A stretch of 44,696 nucleotides of DNA from JAWXCH01 sp034440595 (GCA_034440595.1 JAWXCH010000029.1:1-44696), one strand, 5' to 3'. Counted from the first letter of the stretch, positions 1-7,356 are shown. Numbers and translations: made by a program. The notes: generated by a model not told the origin, from the letters alone.

Positions 1-170
1 CAGTTCACTACAGAAACCGCAGTTTAACAGACAATTGCCTAATTCTCCTATTGACCTTTCAGAACCAAATACAACCCATGCAAAAGCTGACGTGGTCCCC
101 CTTTGTACTTATGAGCTTGGCTGGAGGCGGTTTAGTTGCAATGCAGCGGCGATTGCGAAGTGCGAAGTAG
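1..170 (+). pseudogene. 3' remnant of a PEP-CTERM protein gene
   Basis: Reading codons backward from the TAG at 168-170 gives a hydrophobic C-terminal tail, FVLMSLAGGGLVAMQRRLRSAK. It aligns codon for codon with the tail of the intact PEP-CTERM gene that ends at 2487 (FLLMGIAGITLLAMRRRVRCAK). Both end in Ala-Lys-stop and both run into the same downstream repeat. The Val-Pro-Glu-Pro motif that should precede the membrane segment is damaged: 'DVVP' is read in another frame just upstream (about 87-100), which suggests a short deletion or frameshift near 98-102. Nothing upstream of position 87 is recognisable as a domain. I infer a decayed member of the same surface-protein class whose body lies to the left of the window or is lost. 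Confidence 0.5.
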
Positions 171-275
171 TGGCCTACGTCGATAATCGCCGTCGCGCAC
201 GCGTAGAGAAAACTACGCCACGCCACCCACCTCAAACAACCCCCAAATCCCACTGTCTTTCTCCATCCCGACAGG
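160..275. repeat. PEP-CTERM/integrase-tail repeat, copy A
   Basis: This segment aligns with 2477-2577 at roughly 80-85 percent by eye with few gaps. Both copies begin GTGCGAAGTAGTG, share CGATAATCGCC and GCGCACGCGTAG blocks, then AAAACTAC and a CCACCCA-CTCAAACAACC stretch. Read on the minus strand, the second half encodes a degenerate recombinase C-terminus (GLFEVGGVA then stop) matching GRLFEMGGVE of the second copy. Similarity fades near 265-275. Arms GTAGT (167-171) and ACTAC (212-216) are inverted, with an inner CTACG/CGTAG pair. Confidence 0.75.
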
Positions 276-495
276 CGGGCAGCGCGCATTTAATCGAGGC
301 GGAGAAGGTTTCAGGTTACCTGGAAACCACTGCGAGAACACACGCCAGATAGCACCTCAGACGTCGCATATGCCACCACTATAGTGGCAGATCAAGTTCA
401 AAAAAAAGCACAAAACAACGGCGAGATGTTGTCAGGTTTGTAAAGTACTCATACAATGCTAATGATCAGGGGGTCTACATCTCGGGGAGTGAATC
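171..495. other. Gene-free stretch upstream of the phosphoesterase
   Basis: Apart from repeat copy A, this holds an imperfect hairpin at 307-328 (arms GGTTTC-AGGT and ACCT-GGAAACC, one bulge) and a perfect 12-bp palindrome CCACTATAGTGG at 376-387. The palindrome lies about 110 bp before the next start codon and could be a binding site for a dimeric regulator, but nothing identifies one. No convincing -35/-10 pair was found. Confidence 0.4.
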
Positions 496-2487
496 ATGTC
501 GACTGTTGTAAGGGCTCTTCACGTTATAGTGGCGGCTCTGTGCCTGGTGTTTACAGCCTCCCTTTCAGCCCACGCCCAAGCACCGTGGAACTTCGTCGTT
601 CTACCCGACACGCAGTTCTATTCAGAAAACGTGGGCGGAACCCGGTTCGCGCAATTTACGCAACAGACACAGTGGATCGTCGATAACCGCGTTTCGCAGA
701 ATATCCAGTTTGTTTCACACCTGGGTGACATCGTTCAAAACGGCTCGGTGGCTGCCGAGTGGACGCGTGCCGATCAGGCAATGGACATCCTCGACACCGT
801 GCCGCAACTCCCCTATGCGGCGGTCCCCGGCAACCACGACTACGCCTCGACCAGCAACAAGAGCACCGGCGCTACGAACTATGTGAATTACTTCGGTGCA
901 GCGCGTTATGCCGACCGGAGTTGGTACGGCGGCTCCAGCCCCAACCAACAAAACCACTACCAATACTTCACCGCAAACGGCCGAGAGTATCTGCACTTGG
1001 CCGTCGAATGGCAGCCTGAGAATGTGATTGGCGGTAATGATGCATTCCAATGGGCGCAGTCGATTCTGGATGCGAACCCGACACTTCCTACCATTCTTAC
1101 CACACATGAGTACATCATAGATGATTTCACGGACATTGATGGCCGTACCAATACGGGGCAAGCCATTTGGAACAATCTGGTCAATTACAATGATCAGGTT
1201 TTTATGACGGTCAATGGTCACTTTCATCGCGGTGTGGATGGCGATGATGGTGAACGGTACGAAATGGCCGTCAACAACAACGACTCTGGCCGGCCCGTTT
1301 ACCAGTTCCTCACCGACTACCAGGGCTATCCCAATGGTGGTGATGGTTACTTGCGTATGTACACTTTCGATGAGGCGGGTGGTCAAATTCATATGACTAC
1401 CATGTCCCCCAAAACCGGCGCTACGAACACCGTCGGTGCGGGGCTGTCGCGATTCCAACGCGCCGAGCTAGTCCCCTATGACATGCCTGCTGGATTACCC
1501 GACATTTCCCAAGGGACGTTTCAGATCGACGCCAATAGTCGATTTAGCATACCGTTGGATTTTGCTAATCGTCTTGTGCCTTTGGAGATCGAGCCACCAC
1601 CGGGGCCAGATTTCGTTTTTCAAAACGGCCTGAACGGATACAGCGGAACGCAAGACACGTTTATCAGCAGCAACGAAACAGGTACCACTTCCGGACAGTC
1701 CGGCAGTGGTGACGCGCGAGGAATGAGTTTTGGGACGCTCGACTTTTTGAGTGTGGATGCCGACGATGGCTCACCGGGAGCCAAGCCGAACCAAAGCCTG
1801 ATTCGATTTGATAGTATCGTTGGTGTGGGTTCAGGGCAGATTGCACCGGGCACCAACATCGACAGCGCCAAACTGTTTATCGAGGCTTTTGATGCGGGTC
1901 ATGGATTTCAGGTCCATCAGATGCTCGCGAATTGGTCGGAGTCCAGCACCTGGAACAGCATGGCGAACGGCGTGCAGCTCGATAACAACGAGGCCTCCTC
2001 CACGATATTGGCGACGTTCACCAATGTCACAATTGGGACGATCGAAATCGACGTCACCGCGATTGTGCAAGCCTATATCGACGGAACGGCCACCAATTAC
2101 GGTTGGCTGTTTGAACCCGTTCTCAACGGTACCGATGGCGTGGACATTCGCAGTAGCGAATACGGTACACTCAGCCTGCGCCCGCGGCTGGAGGTGTTCG
2201 TAACTGAGCTGGCTGGCGACCTCAACAACGACGGCTTCGTGGGCCAGGACGATCTCAATCTCATTCTCAGCAATTGGGGACAAGACGTCCCGCCGGGCAA
2301 TCCTCTAGCCGATGCCGATGGCAGTGGATTCGTGGGCCAGGACGATCTGAATGTGGTACTCAGCGCCTGGGGGCAGGGCACGCCTCCCCCTGTTACGCCT
2401 GTTCCAGAGCCAGCTACCTTTCTATTGATGGGCATAGCGGGAATTACACTACTCGCAATGCGACGTCGAGTTCGTTGTGCGAAGTAG
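496..2487 (+). CDS. Secreted calcineurin-like phosphoesterase with DNRLRE-like, dockerin-like and PEP-CTERM regions
   Basis: The 663-residue product starts with a signal peptide ending near AHAQA (residue 28). A calcineurin-like metallophosphoesterase domain follows (about 30-290) with its metal-ligand blocks in order: PDTQ (about 38), GDIVQ (about 77), GNHD (about 112), THEY (about 203) and GHFH (about 241). Residues about 385-565 resemble the DNRLRE carbohydrate-binding-like module. Two dockerin-like EF-hand repeats (GDLNNDGFVGQDDL and DADGSGFVGQDDL) lie at about 573-630. The C-terminus is a PEP-CTERM signal: VPEPATF, a hydrophobic helix and an Arg-rich end. The substrate is unknown. The protein is probably exported, anchored or sorted by an exosortase, and able to bind Ca2+. 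A GGGGAG Shine-Dalgarno sequence lies 6 bases before the ATG. Its last codons lie inside repeat copy B. Confidence 0.88.
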   Translation: MSTVVRALHVIVAALCLVFTASLSAHAQAPWNFVVLPDTQFYSENVGGTRFAQFTQQTQWIVDNRVSQNIQFVSHLGDIVQNGSVAAEWTRADQAMDILDTVPQLPYAAVPGNHDYASTSNKSTGATNYVNYFGAARYADRSWYGGSSPNQQNHYQYFTANGREYLHLAVEWQPENVIGGNDAFQWAQSILDANPTLPTILTTHEYIIDDFTDIDGRTNTGQAIWNNLVNYNDQVFMTVNGHFHRGVDGDDGERYEMAVNNNDSGRPVYQFLTDYQGYPNGGDGYLRMYTFDEAGGQIHMTTMSPKTGATNTVGAGLSRFQRAELVPYDMPAGLPDISQGTFQIDANSRFSIPLDFANRLVPLEIEPPPGPDFVFQNGLNGYSGTQDTFISSNETGTTSGQSGSGDARGMSFGTLDFLSVDADDGSPGAKPNQSLIRFDSIVGVGSGQIAPGTNIDSAKLFIEAFDAGHGFQVHQMLANWSESSTWNSMANGVQLDNNEASSTILATFTNVTIGTIEIDVTAIVQAYIDGTATNYGWLFEPVLNGTDGVDIRSSEYGTLSLRPRLEVFVTELAGDLNNDGFVGQDDLNLILSNWGQDVPPGNPLADADGSGFVGQDDLNVVLSAWGQGTPPPVTPVPEPATFLLMGIAGITLLAMRRRVRCAK

Positions 2488-2577
2488 TGCTAGACATCGA
2501 TAATCGCCGCGCACGCGTAGCGAAAACTACTCCACCCCACCCATCTCAAACAACCTCCCAACCCCTCTCTCTTCCTC
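2477..2577. repeat. PEP-CTERM/integrase-tail repeat, copy B
   Basis: This is the second copy of the sequence at 160-275. It covers the last codons of the phosphoesterase and the last codons of the convergent recombinase fragment. The inverted arms GTAGT (2484-2488) and ACTAC (2526-2530) contain the two TAG stop codons of the converging genes, and an inner GCTA/TAGC pair extends the hairpin. It could serve as a two-way terminator or as a recombination site. The sequence does not decide between them. Confidence 0.75.
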
Positions 2578-2925
2578 CACCGCCACATGCAGATATAAAC
2601 TCGTCGTCATCAGACTCCCGTGCCCTGCCGCCGCTTTCACTTCCGCTAACGTCCTGCCACCGGCGAGTGCATGACTGATGAACGTGTGCCGACCGTGATG
2701 GATGGTGAGTGTGCGGAGTCGTTCTAATCCGAGCGGTTTGCAAGCGGTTAGAAATCTACGACGCACGACGTGGCGATTGAGCGGTGTGCCGAACGTGGCT
2801 CGTTGGAGAGAGCAGACGAAGTGATCGTTGGAAGGATTATTCGAAGACTTGCGTTGCTGTTGGTATCTGAACTGCAACCACGCAGTAACATCCTGCAAAG
2901 TTCCCTCGTCCCACCATAACGCGCG
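2527..2925 (-). pseudogene. Tyrosine recombinase, C-terminal fragment
   Basis: About 130 residues match the catalytic C-terminus of a phage-integrase-type tyrosine recombinase. They contain the HHGRHTF block (His-x-x-Arg), an AAGHGSLMTTSLYLHV block with the third His and the nucleophilic Tyr, and a short acidic/hydrophobic tail. The first catalytic Arg and the whole N-terminal core-binding domain are missing. A TTG codon at 2898 could start a short ORF, but family-like sequence (ALWWDEGT) continues in frame to about 2920, where the DNA becomes NADH dehydrogenase sequence on the other strand. The gene is therefore truncated at its 5' end and cannot act alone. It converges on the phosphoesterase gene. 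Recombinases with this C-terminus are, from memory, frequent in planctomycetes. Confidence 0.8.
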
Positions 2926-3542
2926 ATCTGGAGCACCTCGGCGTGCAAGTCCGCACGAACACGCCCGTCACAAGGATCGATGACGACGGCGTCGGTTGCG
3001 GCGACAAGTCGATTCCCGCCGCCACGGTCCTCTGGGCCGCGGGGGTGAAAGCCTCGCCGCTGGGGCGCTTGGCGGGGCTGGTGGTCGATCGTCACGGCAG
3101 AGTGCTGGTCGAGCCAGACCTCAGCGTACCCTGTCACCGCAATGTTTTCGTCGCCGGCGACCTAGCCTGCTTCACGCACCAAACCGGCCAGCCGCTCCCC
3201 GGCACCGCCCCGGTCGCCATACAGCAAGGTCGCTTTCTGGCGCGAACGATTCGTTGCGATTTGCAAGGCCAGCCACGCGAGCCGTTCCACTTCGCCAACA
3301 AAGGACAATTGGCGACCATCGGCCGTAGCCGCGCGATTGTCGAGGTAGGACGCTGGAAAGTGGTGGGTTTCCCGGCCTGGCTGCTGTGGCTCGTTATTCA
3401 CATTTATTACCTGACCGGCTTTAAGAACCGCTTGCTGGTCGTGCTGCAATGGGCCTGGTCGTATCTCACCTATTCGCGGGGCGCCCGGTTGATTTTGAAC
3501 AAACACTGGCGATCCCAGCCCCCCGCGACACATGAATTGTGA
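2919..3542 (+). pseudogene. Type II NADH dehydrogenase, C-terminal half
   Basis: The frame reads TRDLEHLGVQVRTNTPV and continues to 3542. It carries the typical NDH-2 blocks: LWAAGVKASPL, the second-nucleotide-site FVAGDLA, the AIQQGRFLA helix, and the C-terminal amphipathic/membrane-binding end with LLWLVIHIYYLTGFKNR. NDH-2 oxidises NADH and reduces quinone at the inner membrane face using FAD. The N-terminal half with the first GxGxxG dinucleotide fold is absent, leaving about 208 of some 430 residues. The break coincides with the 5' break of the opposite-strand recombinase fragment. No promoter or start is visible, so I call it a pseudogene. GTG at 2943 could start a short product, but it would lack FAD binding. 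Confidence 0.8.
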
Positions 3543-3730
3543 GTTGAAACTTCCGATCGCAGGAGCGACCTTTGGCGTAGTGTATAAACTAGTCGAAGTG
3601 GCAGAGTCGGGCATTCCTCGTGGCAACCTCATACGGCTTACTCTACAATGCGGTTGATTTATGTAAGCGGAACGGCGCAAGGAATTCTTCCCGGTTCGAT
3701 CTGGCACTCATAACGAAAAGGAGAACGCAC

Positions 3731-4105
3731 GTGGCGAGTTCCCACCCACCGCAACACGCCTATCCAGGCATTCCGGTCGATTTGCAACCCGAGGGCGAGT
3801 CGCTCGCTGCCGCAAAGACATTTCCGCTCGTGAAAGAAACCGCGTTTGAAGCGATCCGAATGGTGATCCACAAAGGCCACGAACTGAAGCAGCACCAGAC
3901 CGAGGGACCGATCACGATCTATTGCATCGAAGGTCGGCTGACTTTCACCGCGCGCGATCAGACTCACGAACTGAAGCCTGGCCGCTGGCTGTTCCTGCTC
4001 GGTGGCGAACCACATTCACTGGTTGCAATCGAGGATTCGTCGTTGCTCTTGACCATTCTCTTCCCAGGATCGCAGGCACTGCGCGAGGCCGCGGGAAGTG
4101 CCTAA
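3731..4105 (+). CDS. Small cupin-domain protein
   Basis: The 124-residue product is a single-domain cupin. Motif 1 is represented by HKGHELKQHQTEGPITIYCIEG, with His residues and a Glu placed as metal ligands, and motif 2 by PGRWLFLLGGEPHSL with the last His. The start is GTG at 3731 because an exact AAAAGGAG (3716-3723) sits 7 bases upstream. Upstream in-frame codons from 3620 have no ribosome-binding site and no cupin similarity. Substrate and metal are not predictable; stand-alone cupins of this size are often sensors or small dioxygenase-like enzymes. A damaged second cupin copy lies just downstream. Confidence 0.75.
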   Translation: MASSHPPQHAYPGIPVDLQPEGESLAAAKTFPLVKETAFEAIRMVIHKGHELKQHQTEGPITIYCIEGRLTFTARDQTHELKPGRWLFLLGGEPHSLVAIEDSSLLLTILFPGSQALREAAGSA

Positions 4106-4194
4106 GGGGATTGGAGCGTTGACGATGGACCGAATCATGCCGCCGCGGGGAGAGCTTCAGGCGATTGCCCCGAACCGAAGGAACGATGGGAGGA

Positions 4195-4350
4195 GATCAT
4201 GCCGAACTATACCTAGAGGGTCGCGTGGCCTTCGGGTCAGGCAGAACGAAGCAAGATCTGGCGGCAGGCCAACTGCTTTACCTCTCCGGTGAAGAGCCTC
4301 ATTCGCTCCACGGTGTCGAAGACTCTACTGTTCTCGTGACGATTCTGTTG
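4195..4350 (+). pseudogene. Cupin remnant
   Basis: In frame, residues AELYLEGRVAF, LAAGQLLYLSGEEPHSL and GVEDSTVLVTILL line up with the second half of the upstream cupin (TIYCIEGRLTF, LKPGRWLFLLGGEPHSL, AIEDSSLLLTILF). The first cupin motif, including the first His pair, is missing. No start with a ribosome-binding site precedes it, although GGGAGGAGATC at 4188-4198 is purine-rich. The frame runs on into the next gene fragment without a stop. I read it as a degraded tandem duplicate. Confidence 0.65.
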
Positions 4351-4419
4351 ATCGCCATCATGCGAATTGTTAAACTCGCTTTGGTGGAAAAAATCGTCAG
4401 TAAGAAAGACGGTTCAGAC

Positions 4420-4683
4420 ATGGCAAGTAATCAGACGAGTACGGAGAGAAAACTTTTTTGCGTCGGCATCTTTACAAATGTTACTCAGGCCAACCAAGCG
4501 GTTGCTGGTTTGTTAAGGGCCGGCTTCGACAAGGATCACATCACCGTTATCTGCTCGAATCAAGCAAAGGAGCATCACTTCCGCACTTTTGAGCATGAAC
4601 ACTTGACCGGGGCCGATACGCCCCTGGCGGCAGCCGCCGGAGGTGTAAGGCAAACGGACCACTGTGGCGCGCACGCCCACTGA
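4420..4683 (+). pseudogene. Truncated general-stress-protein-like (GSP17M type) gene
   Basis: From the ATG at 4420 the product reads 87 residues. Residues 10-75 resemble the N-terminal domain of planctomycete proteins related to heat-induced stress protein 17M: a VGIFTNVTQANQAVAGLLRAGF segment, a VICSN strand and an FEHEHLTGADTP linker. The family normally continues into a Gly/Ala-rich membrane-like segment. Here the sequence reaches AAAAGG and then becomes unrelated (VRQTDHCG) before a stop, about 40 bp from the tRNA gene. No strong Shine-Dalgarno is seen. It may be a short stable protein, but truncation beside a tRNA and other fragments favours decay. Confidence 0.5.
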
Positions 4684-4725
4684 TGGATCGACGAAGTAAC
4701 CTTATGCACATCAGGCTCAAAACAC

Positions 4726-4798
<73 letters not shown>

Positions 4799-5460
4799 AT
4801 AAAAACTCTGTACCCATCCAGAGCACCAACCGAACCGGCAGTTACTCCTCAAAGCTTCCTTCTCAGAAAGGACACCCTCTCAGGTGGTCCCACACGGGTA
4901 CAGATCCACATTTTAATCGGCTGGCGAAACTTCGACAAGCGGCGACACCCGGAAATCAACCCGCCATCCCGCTCAAATCGGCCCTGCCGATTCGCCATAA
5001 CTCGCAACTCCAGCATAATTTGCAATTACGACACCGCAGCACCACGCGGGTTCGCCTCCTGAGCCTGCCGCTCGCCATCCGCCCCCATTCATCGCACCAC
5101 CAAAACCGCCCCGTTGACAGTATATATATGGTCGCTCCGCGGCCCGGTTTCTGAAACCCGGTGACCGGCCGGTCCGCCGCCCAAAGTCCCCGCCTGGGCT
5201 ACCCCCCCCGGCTATTTTTTTGCCATTTGCCCGCTCATTCATTACATTAGAGACATAGCTGCTTGATCCATCCCACCTGATTTGCAGCCATCGCGGCCTG
5301 CGTAACCACCATCTCGCTGTTCGCCGCATGTTCGCCGGGCAACTTTTTTATCGTGCCGGCAGTCAGTTTTTCAGCCGGCCACGTACAGGTAGAGGGGAGT
5401 AGTCGGGGGGCGATCAAAGTTTCGCATTAGTTTCACATCCGTACTGAGGAATTCTCACTG
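4799..5460. other. Long gene-free stretch before the oxidoreductase
   Basis: I see no credible coding region in these 660 bases. Visible items are a TTGACA at 5114-5119 followed by an alternating TATATATAT tract too close to be a standard -10, a perfect 12-bp palindrome GACCGGCCGGTC at 5163-5174, and an 8-C run followed by GGCTA and a 7-T run at about 5205-5221. It presumably contains the tRNA promoter (reading left) and the promoter of the gene at 5461 (reading right). Confidence 0.4.
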
Positions 5461-6831
5461 ATGAATCCATTTGGACCCAACGGCATGTCGCGTCGCGACC
5501 TGCTCAAGACATCCGGCACCGCAGCGGCCGTTTCGGCATTGGCAACTCTGGCAGTTCCTAAAGTACACGCCGCCGACAGCAGCGAAATCCGCATCGCCCT
5601 CGTCGGTGCGGGCGGTCGCGGAACCGGTGCCGCTGGCGATGCAATGAACAACTCCAGCGGGCCTGTCAAACTGGTCGCCATGGCCGACGTGTTTGAAAAT
5701 CGACTCAGCCAGTCCTATCAAGGCCTGAAAAACGCACACAACGATAAGGTCGATGTGCCCGAGGACAATCGCTACGTCGGGCTAGATGCCTACAAAAAAG
5801 CAATGGATTGCCTCCGTCCAGGGGACGTGGTGATTCTGGCCACCCCGCCCGCTTTTCGCTGGGTTCATTTTGGCTATGCCATCGATAAAGGTCTGAACGT
5901 CTTCATGGAGAAGCCGATCGCCGTCGACGGCCCTAGCACTCGCAAAATGTTGAAGCTCGGCGAAGACTCCGTCAAGAAGAATCTGAAGGTCGGCGTTGGT
6001 CTGATGTGTCGTCACTGCCGCGCACGTGGTGAGCTGTCCGATCGCATTCGCAATGGCGAAATCGGCGATATCGTTCTGATGCGTGCCTACCGTGCAGCCG
6101 GCCCAACCGGCAGCGCGTTCGTCGGCCCGCGCCGCGACGATGAAAACGAACTGGATTACCAGATTCGCAACTTCCACGGTTTTCTTTGGCTCAGCGGCGG
6201 AGCCTACAGCGACTTCTTGATTCATAATATTGATGAATGTTGCTGGATGAAGGATGCCTGGCCGATTGAAGCCAAGGGCTTTGGCGGGCGACATTATCGC
6301 GGCGACAGCGTCGATCAAAACTTCGACGTCTACTCGACCGAGTACACCTTTGCAGACGGCTCCAAGATGATGCTCGAAGGCCGCTGCATGATTGGTTGCT
6401 ACAACGAGTTCGCCACCTATGTACACGGCACCAAAGGCTCGGCAGTCGTTTCTGCGTCGGGCCATATGCCTTCCAAGTGCCGCATCTACAAAAACCAAAG
6501 TTTCAAAAAGGAAAACATCGTCTGGCAGTGGGATAAACCAGAGCCAAACCCTTACCAAATGGAATGGAACGACCTGATCGCGGCCATCATCAACGACAAG
6601 CCGTACAACGAGGTCGAACGTGGCGCCAAGTCCAGCCTCGTCACCGCCATGGGACGCACGGCCTGCCACACGGGCCAGATCGTCACGTATGACGAAATGC
6701 TGAACCACGAGCATGAACTGGCACCGAACCTGGACACGCTGACCTCCGATTCCCCGGCCCCGCTGCTGGCGATGAAGAATGGCAAGTACCCCGTGCCGCA
6801 GCCGGGCATCAATACCCGCCGCGAGTTCTAA
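5461..6831 (+). CDS. Tat-exported Gfo/Idh/MocA family oxidoreductase
   Basis: The product has 456 residues. The N-terminus has a twin-arginine signal, SRRDLLKTSG, then an Ala-rich hydrophobic segment ending near KVHA. The Rossmann NAD(P)-binding motif IALVGAGGRGTGA lies at about 46-58, the family EKP motif (EKPIAVDG) at about 153-160, and an HNIDECCWM segment containing the His/Asp typical of the catalytic region follows. These enzymes oxidise or reduce sugars, inositols or related polyols with bound NAD(P), and planctomycetes carry many Tat-exported copies. The substrate cannot be read from sequence. GAGGA at 5446-5450 precedes the ATG by 10 bases. Length and motifs are complete. Confidence 0.92.
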   Translation: MNPFGPNGMSRRDLLKTSGTAAAVSALATLAVPKVHAADSSEIRIALVGAGGRGTGAAGDAMNNSSGPVKLVAMADVFENRLSQSYQGLKNAHNDKVDVPEDNRYVGLDAYKKAMDCLRPGDVVILATPPAFRWVHFGYAIDKGLNVFMEKPIAVDGPSTRKMLKLGEDSVKKNLKVGVGLMCRHCRARGELSDRIRNGEIGDIVLMRAYRAAGPTGSAFVGPRRDDENELDYQIRNFHGFLWLSGGAYSDFLIHNIDECCWMKDAWPIEAKGFGGRHYRGDSVDQNFDVYSTEYTFADGSKMMLEGRCMIGCYNEFATYVHGTKGSAVVSASGHMPSKCRIYKNQSFKKENIVWQWDKPEPNPYQMEWNDLIAAIINDKPYNEVERGAKSSLVTAMGRTACHTGQIVTYDEMLNHEHELAPNLDTLTSDSPAPLLAMKNGKYPVPQPGINTRREF

Positions 6832-6843
6832 AGTAATGTAGTA

Positions 6844-6860
6844 GGCACGGTCCCCGTGCC
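6844..6860. repeat. Short palindromic hairpin GGCACGG/CCGTGCC
   Basis: A perfect 7-bp stem with a 3-base loop lies 13 bases after the oxidoreductase stop. There is no T run, so it is not a standard intrinsic terminator. It is the first of several palindromes in this intergenic region and resembles dispersed extragenic repeats. Confidence 0.5.
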
Positions 6861-6891
6861 GTTAAACAAATGTTGCAGGCACAAATCTTCA

Positions 6892-6939
6892 CCTCTCCCG
6901 CTTTCGAGAGAGGTCGCGGTATCAGCCGGGTGAGGGTGC
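6892..6939. repeat. Dispersed extragenic repeat with CCTCTC/GAGAGG hairpin
   Basis: CCTCTC (6892-6897) pairs with GAGAGG (6908-6913). The segment ends CGGGTGAGGGTGC (6927-6939), whose exact reverse complement occurs at 28956-28968 in another intergenic region. Reuse of a 13-mer in opposite orientation supports a dispersed repeat family. Confidence 0.55.
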
Positions 6940-6979
6940 CCTCCGTCGCATTTCGCTCCGCCGAAATAGTGCCCTCGTC

Positions 6980-6999
6980 ATTCCCGCGAACGCGGGAAT
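6980..6999. repeat. REP-like palindrome
   Basis: ATTCCCGCG and CGCGGGAAT form a perfect 9-bp stem around AA. This is the classic form of extragenic palindromes found in many bacteria. It may stabilise the 3' end of the upstream mRNA. Confidence 0.6.
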
Positions 7000-7024
7000 C
7001 CAGTTCCTCTCCTGTTCACCTGCT

Positions 7025-7163
7025 CTACTCTCTCGCGTAACGCGGTGCAGTCCACCCTTTATCGCGGTGCTGGGATTTGCGCGTTTTTAAGCGCGCGAAT
7101 CGTGAATTCAGCCTAGCAGAGGTGCTGGCTTTTTTTCAAGCGCCGCGCTGCGCGAGAGAGTAG
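7025..7163. repeat. Candidate MITE or structured element with 24-bp inverted ends
   Basis: The left arm 7025-7048 and right arm 7140-7163 are inverted copies matching at 21 of 24 positions, with the outer 13 perfect (CTACTCTCTCGCG). Two of the three differences would still pair as G-U in RNA. Inside, ATTTGCGCG (7075-7083) and CGCGCGAAT (7092-7100) form a second hairpin with a T-rich loop, and a 7-T run lies at about 7130-7136. At 139 bp without an ORF it fits a non-autonomous element, though a structured RNA is possible. No target duplication is obvious. Confidence 0.5.
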
Positions 7164-7226
7164 AAAGTTGAAAGTGGAGAGAAGAGGAAAAGTTGGCTTG
7201 GTTTTGGTGTTGACGTCGCTGCGTGC

Positions 7227-7249
7227 CACTGCTGATTTGTCCAGCAGTG
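7227..7249. repeat. CACTGCTG/CAGCAGTG palindrome
   Basis: A perfect 8-bp stem with a 7-base loop. I recall a longer version (GTGCCACTGCTG and its complement) as a widespread planctomycete extragenic palindrome. Here the outer part is imperfect. Confidence 0.5.
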
Positions 7250-7280
7250 CTGTTCGTTCGATCCCGCAAATTTCAATTGC

Positions 7281-7326
7281 ACCTGTCGGCGCGCCATCTT
7301 GGCGAGCGCCGGCCGGTGTTTTTTAT
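7281..7326 (+). terminator. Candidate intrinsic terminator
   Basis: CGGCGC (7287-7292) pairs with GCGCCG (7306-7311), with inner GCC/GGC and outer ACC/GGT pairs, and a T run (GTTTTTTATT) starts at 7318. The polarity fits transcription from the left. It is about 450 bases after the oxidoreductase stop and just before the converging minus-strand genes. Confidence 0.5.
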
Positions 7327-7356
7327 TAATGGATCATGAAGTGATGAATCGAGCGA

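Noticed and set aside
715..1458. 247-residue antisense frame within the phosphoesterase gene
   Set aside because: It overlaps the metal-binding core of a well-supported gene and shows no domain.
1..2925. Classical integron with attC cassettes
   Set aside because: The recombinase 3' end, not its 5' attI side, faces the repeat, and the arms do not match the attC core consensus. Only one intact cassette-like gene is seen.
5200..5225. Intrinsic terminator at the 7-T run
   Set aside because: The T run is not preceded by a stable stem; the C run before it cannot pair nearby.
5782..6714. 310-residue open frame antisense to the Gfo/Idh/MocA gene
   Set aside because: It is a codon-bias shadow of a clear gene with intact motifs on the plus strand, and it has no ribosome-binding site.
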